Shown piece after piece: positions 47,103 through 50,485 of a stretch of 50,485 bases of DNA. Both the position numbers and the translations under genes were made by a program. Position 1 is the first letter of the stretch; every line of letters begins with the position of its first letter. The notes beneath the pieces are model-generated. The model was not told the origin of the DNA, did not search any database, and was given only the letters and a program-made list of their open reading frames with translations. Source of the DNA: Thermoplasmata archaeon (GTDB lineage: Archaea; Thermoplasmatota; Thermoplasmata; Lutacidiplasmatales; UBA184); the NCBI GenBank assembly GCA_022750375.1, contig JAKIVU010000008.1:1-50485 (forward strand), read 5' to 3'.

Positions 47103-48346
47103 GTCGTCACCGCCGCGATGCCCAGTGCGTCCACCATGGTCCAGAACTCGTCATCGGACAGACCGGGACGCTCGAAAAGGTGTCGGTACTCCCGGAGGAA
47201 GCGCCGCAAGTCATCTTTCGAGCGGGACTCTGTCCCGGTCTTGATCCGGTGCAGCAGCTCCAAAAGGAGCGGGTCGGGTGCGGTGATCCCCCGCTCCTTC
47301 AGCTTCTCGACGACCGCGGCTTTCCCGGTATGCTTTCCCAGGATCATCTGCCGACGCGCCCCCACCGTCTCCGGCTGTAGCGGCTCGTAGGTCAGCGTGT
47401 TCGCGAGGATGCCGTGCGTGTGGATCCCCGCCTCGTGCGAGAACGCGTTGTACCCGACGAGGGCTTTGTTCGGTGCGACCGGGATCCCGGAAAGTTCTTC
47501 GACGAGTCGCGACAGCTCGGTCAATCGTTCGGTCTGAATGCCCGTATGGATACCGTAAAGCGCCTCGAGCTCGACGACGACCTCCTCCAGCGAGGCGTTG
47601 CCGGCGCGTTCGCCGAGGCCGTTGACGCAGACGTGGGGAGCCCGCGCGCCGCATTCGATGGCGGTGAGCGTGTTCGCCGCCGCGAGCCCGAGGTCGTTGT
47701 GACAGTGGACGGAGAGGTCCTTCGGATGCACCCGCCGCTGAAACTCCGTCAGGTACCATCGAAAGGTGAGCGGAGTCATGATCCCGACAGTGTCCGCGAC
47801 CACCAACCGGTCCGCCCCCGCGTCCTGGACTTCCCGGTAAAGTCGTTCGACGAAATCGAACGGGGCGCGCACCGTGTCCTCGGTCACGAACGCGACATGG
47901 AGACCGGCCTCCTTCGCCTGACGGACCGACTTCAGGGAGACCGCTAGAACTTCCTCCTGCGTCATCCGAAGTTTGTACTTCAGATGGACTTGGCTCGCGG
48001 CAACGAAGATCGCGATATGGGTCGCCCCGCTCCGGATCACCGCATCCACATCCGCGGGCACGGTCCGCGCCGCGGCGAGCACTTTTGCTTTCAGGCCCGC
48101 GGACGCGACCAGTCGGACCGCGCGGGCTTCCTCCTCGGAGACTACCGGGATCCCGGCGTTGACCACCGACACCCCAATCTCCGAGAGCAGGGTCGCGACC
48201 CGGAGCTTCTCCTCCGGTGAGAAATGGACCCCGGGGGTCTGCTCCCCGTCCCGGAGAGTTTCGTCCCAGAAGACGATCGACTCGGGGATCCGACGTTGCG
48301 ACGCCGTCTGCGGATGATAGTTCTCGACGAGGCGAGGCTCCGCCAT
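47099..48346 (-). CDS. 2-isopropylmalate/homocitrate/citramalate synthase family protein (no C-terminal regulatory domain)
   Basis: IVFWDETLRDGEQTPGVHFSPEEK, SVHCHNDLGLAAANTLTAIECGA, NGLGERAGNASLEEVVV, HEAGIHTHGIL; ATG 48346; chain ends soon after the catalytic and linker regions. Confidence 0.93.
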   Translation of the reverse strand: MAEPRLVENYHPQTASQRRIPESIVFWDETLRDGEQTPGVHFSPEEKLRVATLLSEIGVSVVNAGIPVVSEEEARAVRLVASAGLKAKVLAAARTVPADVDAVIRSGATHIAIFVAASQVHLKYKLRMTQEEVLAVSLKSVRQAKEAGLHVAFVTEDTVRAPFDFVERLYREVQDAGADRLVVADTVGIMTPLTFRWYLTEFQRRVHPKDLSVHCHNDLGLAAANTLTAIECGARAPHVCVNGLGERAGNASLEEVVVELEALYGIHTGIQTERLTELSRLVEELSGIPVAPNKALVGYNAFSHEAGIHTHGILANTLTYEPLQPETVGARRQMILGKHTGKAAVVEKLKERGITAPDPLLLELLHRIKTGTESRSKDDLRRFLREYRHLFERPGLSDDEFWTMVDALGIAAVTT

Positions 48347-48442
48347 CCCGAGTTCTACGGGTTTCGACCCATTAAGGCTTAGCCGCCCGGGACCCCGTTC
48401 TTCGCGACGCGACGACGTTCCGCCGACTCCGGGGGCGTGACT

Positions 48443-48451
48443 GCTTAAATA
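48443..48451 (+). promoter_or_regulatory. TATA box of 2-oxoacid oxidoreductase operon
   Basis: gcttaaata upstream of inverted repeat CGGTT-CTCA-AACCG (48457-48470). Confidence 0.6.
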
Positions 48452-48505
48452 CGGTTCGGTTCTCAAACCGGACACAAGTCCGTTGCGACCTGTTTCCGGT
48501 GAAGA

Positions 48506-50299
48506 ATGACCACTCCCGCTGCACGCACCACACCCCTTTCCGGGGAGTCCGGACCGAGCGTCGCTCGACCTCCCACGGAGCTCACTGACCTCAGCGTGAT
48601 GATCGGCGGCCAGGGCGGAGACGGCACGCTCACGGTCTCCGACCTTCTCGGCCGATATTTCCGGAAATGCGGTCTCTACGTCTACACCTCGCGTAACGTC
48701 CTCTCCCGCATCCGGGGGGGCCACGCCGACGCCTCCGTCCGCGCCTCCCGCGACCCGATCGCGGCGATGAAGCCCGAGGTGGATGTGCTGGTCGCGTTCG
48801 ATAACGAAGCCGTGGAGATGGGGCGGACCGAGCTCGCCTCGCACGGCTACGTCATCTACGACTCGACCGCCTTCCACGTGGAACTCCCTAATGCGTCGGG
48901 CTTCCCGTTCGCTACGCTCGTCGGCGGGCCGCTGGGCCAACCGATCTTCAAGAACACGGCGGCCTACGGTGCCCTCTCCGTCCTGCTCGGTTTCGACCCC
49001 GTCAAGACCCGGGAGGTCATCGAAGACCGCTTCAAGCGACGCGGCGGCGAGGCGCTCGAGAAGAACCTCAAGGCGCTCGAGATCGGCCGGAAGGCGGCGC
49101 TCGAGGTGAGCGACATACCGAATCGCTTCTCGGTAGCCGACGGCGATGCCCACGACCAGATCCTGACCACGGGCAACCAGGCCGTCGCACTCGGATTCGT
49201 GGTCGGTGGTGGACGTTTCTTCGCGGGCTATCCGATCACACCGGCGACCGAGGTGATGGAGTACCTTCAGCGATACCTTCCCGCATTCGGAGGGATCGTC
49301 CGGCAGGCCGAGGACGAGCTCGCCGCGGTGAACATGATCATCGGAGCCTCGTACGCCGGGGCTCGCGTGATGACGTCGACGAGTGGGCCGGGACTCTCTC
49401 TGATGACCGAGGGAATCGGACACGCCGGCACCGCGGAGATTCCCATCGTGGTCGCGGACTGCCAACGGGTGGGACCGAGCACCGGCCAGCCGACCCGTCA
49501 CGAGCAGTCGGACCTATCTCACCTCGTCAACCTCGGCCACGGGGAATACCCGCGGTTCGTGATCACCCCTGCGACCCCAGAGGATTGTTTCGAGCTCACG
49601 ATCGACGCGCTGAACCTCGCCGAAAAGTGGCGTCTCCCCGTGATCCTGCTGTTGGACCAGGCGCTCTGTCAGAATACGACCACGAGCGCGCGGTTCGACC
49701 TGGGAGGGGCCCGGGTCGACCGGGGTAAGCGCCTCGGGCCGGCCGATGCGGCGGCGCTCACGGAGTACAAAGCGTACCGATTCACCGACGACGGAGCCAG
49801 CCCCTACGCCCCGCCGGGGACCCCCGGCCTTTGGGCCGAGATCACGGGCAACGAGCACGATGAGTGGGGCCACGTATCGGTCAACACGACCAACCGCGTG
49901 CGGATGATGAAAAAACGGATGGGAAAGATGGTACAGGCCCGGGACGAGCTCCCGCCTTCCCGCTTCTTCGGCGACGCCGATGCGAAGATCGGGCTGATCG
50001 GCTACGGAAGCACCTCGGGACCGATCCGCGAGACACAGGCGATCCTCGCCGCGCGCGGGATCAAGACGCGGTACCTGCAGGCCCGGACGATCTACCCGGT
50101 GCCAGTCCATGAGATCGACCCGTTCTTGAAGGGCGTCGACGTGGCGTACGTCATCGAGCACAACTACACCGGGCAGTACGGCCGCCTGCTGCGCGAGTTC
50201 CTCCCGTGGCACCACGCGAAGCTCCGGTCGATCGTGAAGTACGACGGCTACTCGTTCCGAACCCCGCAGATCATCTCCGAGATCAAGGAGGTCGCCTGA
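48506..50299 (+). CDS. korA: 2-oxoacid:acceptor oxidoreductase, fused gamma-alpha subunit
   Basis: MIGGQGGDGTLTVSDLLGRYF gamma domain fused to GYPITPATEVMEYLQRYLPAFGGIVRQAEDELAAVNMIIGASYAGARVMTSTSGPGLSLM. Confidence 0.94.
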   Translation: MTTPAARTTPLSGESGPSVARPPTELTDLSVMIGGQGGDGTLTVSDLLGRYFRKCGLYVYTSRNVLSRIRGGHADASVRASRDPIAAMKPEVDVLVAFDNEAVEMGRTELASHGYVIYDSTAFHVELPNASGFPFATLVGGPLGQPIFKNTAAYGALSVLLGFDPVKTREVIEDRFKRRGGEALEKNLKALEIGRKAALEVSDIPNRFSVADGDAHDQILTTGNQAVALGFVVGGGRFFAGYPITPATEVMEYLQRYLPAFGGIVRQAEDELAAVNMIIGASYAGARVMTSTSGPGLSLMTEGIGHAGTAEIPIVVADCQRVGPSTGQPTRHEQSDLSHLVNLGHGEYPRFVITPATPEDCFELTIDALNLAEKWRLPVILLLDQALCQNTTTSARFDLGGARVDRGKRLGPADAAALTEYKAYRFTDDGASPYAPPGTPGLWAEITGNEHDEWGHVSVNTTNRVRMMKKRMGKMVQARDELPPSRFFGDADAKIGLIGYGSTSGPIRETQAILAARGIKTRYLQARTIYPVPVHEIDPFLKGVDVAYVIEHNYTGQYGRLLREFLPWHHAKLRSIVKYDGYSFRTPQIISEIKEVA

Positions 50300-50300
50300 G

Positions 50301-50485
50301 ATGGTGCAGTCCGCGAAACCGGTACCCCCGATCTGGTGCCCGGGCTGTGGGGACTTCAGCCTGCTCGCGGCCGTGAAAAAGGCCGCCCTCAACCTCAAGA
50401 TCCCGACCCACGACCTCGTGCTCGTCGGGGGGATCGGCTGCTCGGGGTCGATCCACAACTTCCTCGAGGTCAACGGGATCCACGC
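50301..50485 (+). CDS. korB: 2-oxoacid:acceptor oxidoreductase beta subunit (3' truncated by window edge)
   Basis: MVQSAKPVPPIWCPGCGDFSLLAAVKKAALNLKIPTHDLVLVGGIGCSGSIHNF. Confidence 0.92.
   Translation, partial: MVQSAKPVPPIWCPGCGDFSLLAAVKKAALNLKIPTHDLVLVGGIGCSGSIHNFLEVNGIH

Noticed and set aside
47099-49501. ORF 47099..49501 as one 800-aa synthase
   Set aside because: The upstream extension is antisense to korA; ATG 48346 with TATA-like ccttaat about 27 bp upstream is the likely start.
1-50485. CRISPR arrays, IS elements, prophage or defence islands
   Set aside because: No regularly spaced repeats, transposase/integrase motifs or phage genes seen; gene content looks like core chromosome.

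Overview
This is a GC-rich archaeal chromosomal segment. The archaeal assignment rests on topoisomerase VI subunits A and B, eL41, aEF1B, an AglB/STT3-type oligosaccharyltransferase, TATA-box promoters and a tRNA with an archaeal (BHB-type) intron. A Thermoplasmatota-like source is my guess and is not proven. I see no CRISPR array, IS element, prophage or rRNA. Main blocks: (i) the 3' part of a complex I operon (nuoJKLMN) running into a geranylgeranyl-reductase-type oxidoreductase and a polyprenyl synthase; (ii) topo VI B/A and an aquaporin; (iii) sucCD, a ZIP-like transporter and coaBC; (iv) assorted oxidoreductases, hydrolases and methyltransferases; (v) aEF1B with a Zn-ribbon microprotein; (vi) a 2200-aa AglB/STT3 homologue with about 1.6 kaa after the WWDYG motif; (vii) a six-gene operon joining a LeuA/C/D/B-type 2-oxoacid elongation set to a thiolase and its OB-fold partner; (viii) the start of a 2-oxoacid:acceptor oxidoreductase operon. 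The most interesting items are a tRNA-His(GTG) split in its T-loop by a 32-nt intron with a near-canonical BHB motif, the giant AglB fusion with its membrane-anchored companion, a ZIP transporter with both HNxPEG motifs changed to QNxTEG, the Leu-thiolase-OB operon, and three genes below the ORF-track cutoff (eL41, a 58-aa four-CxxC protein, a 49-aa two-CxxC protein). Nothing was searched or computed; all calls come from reading the sequence and the supplied ORF track.
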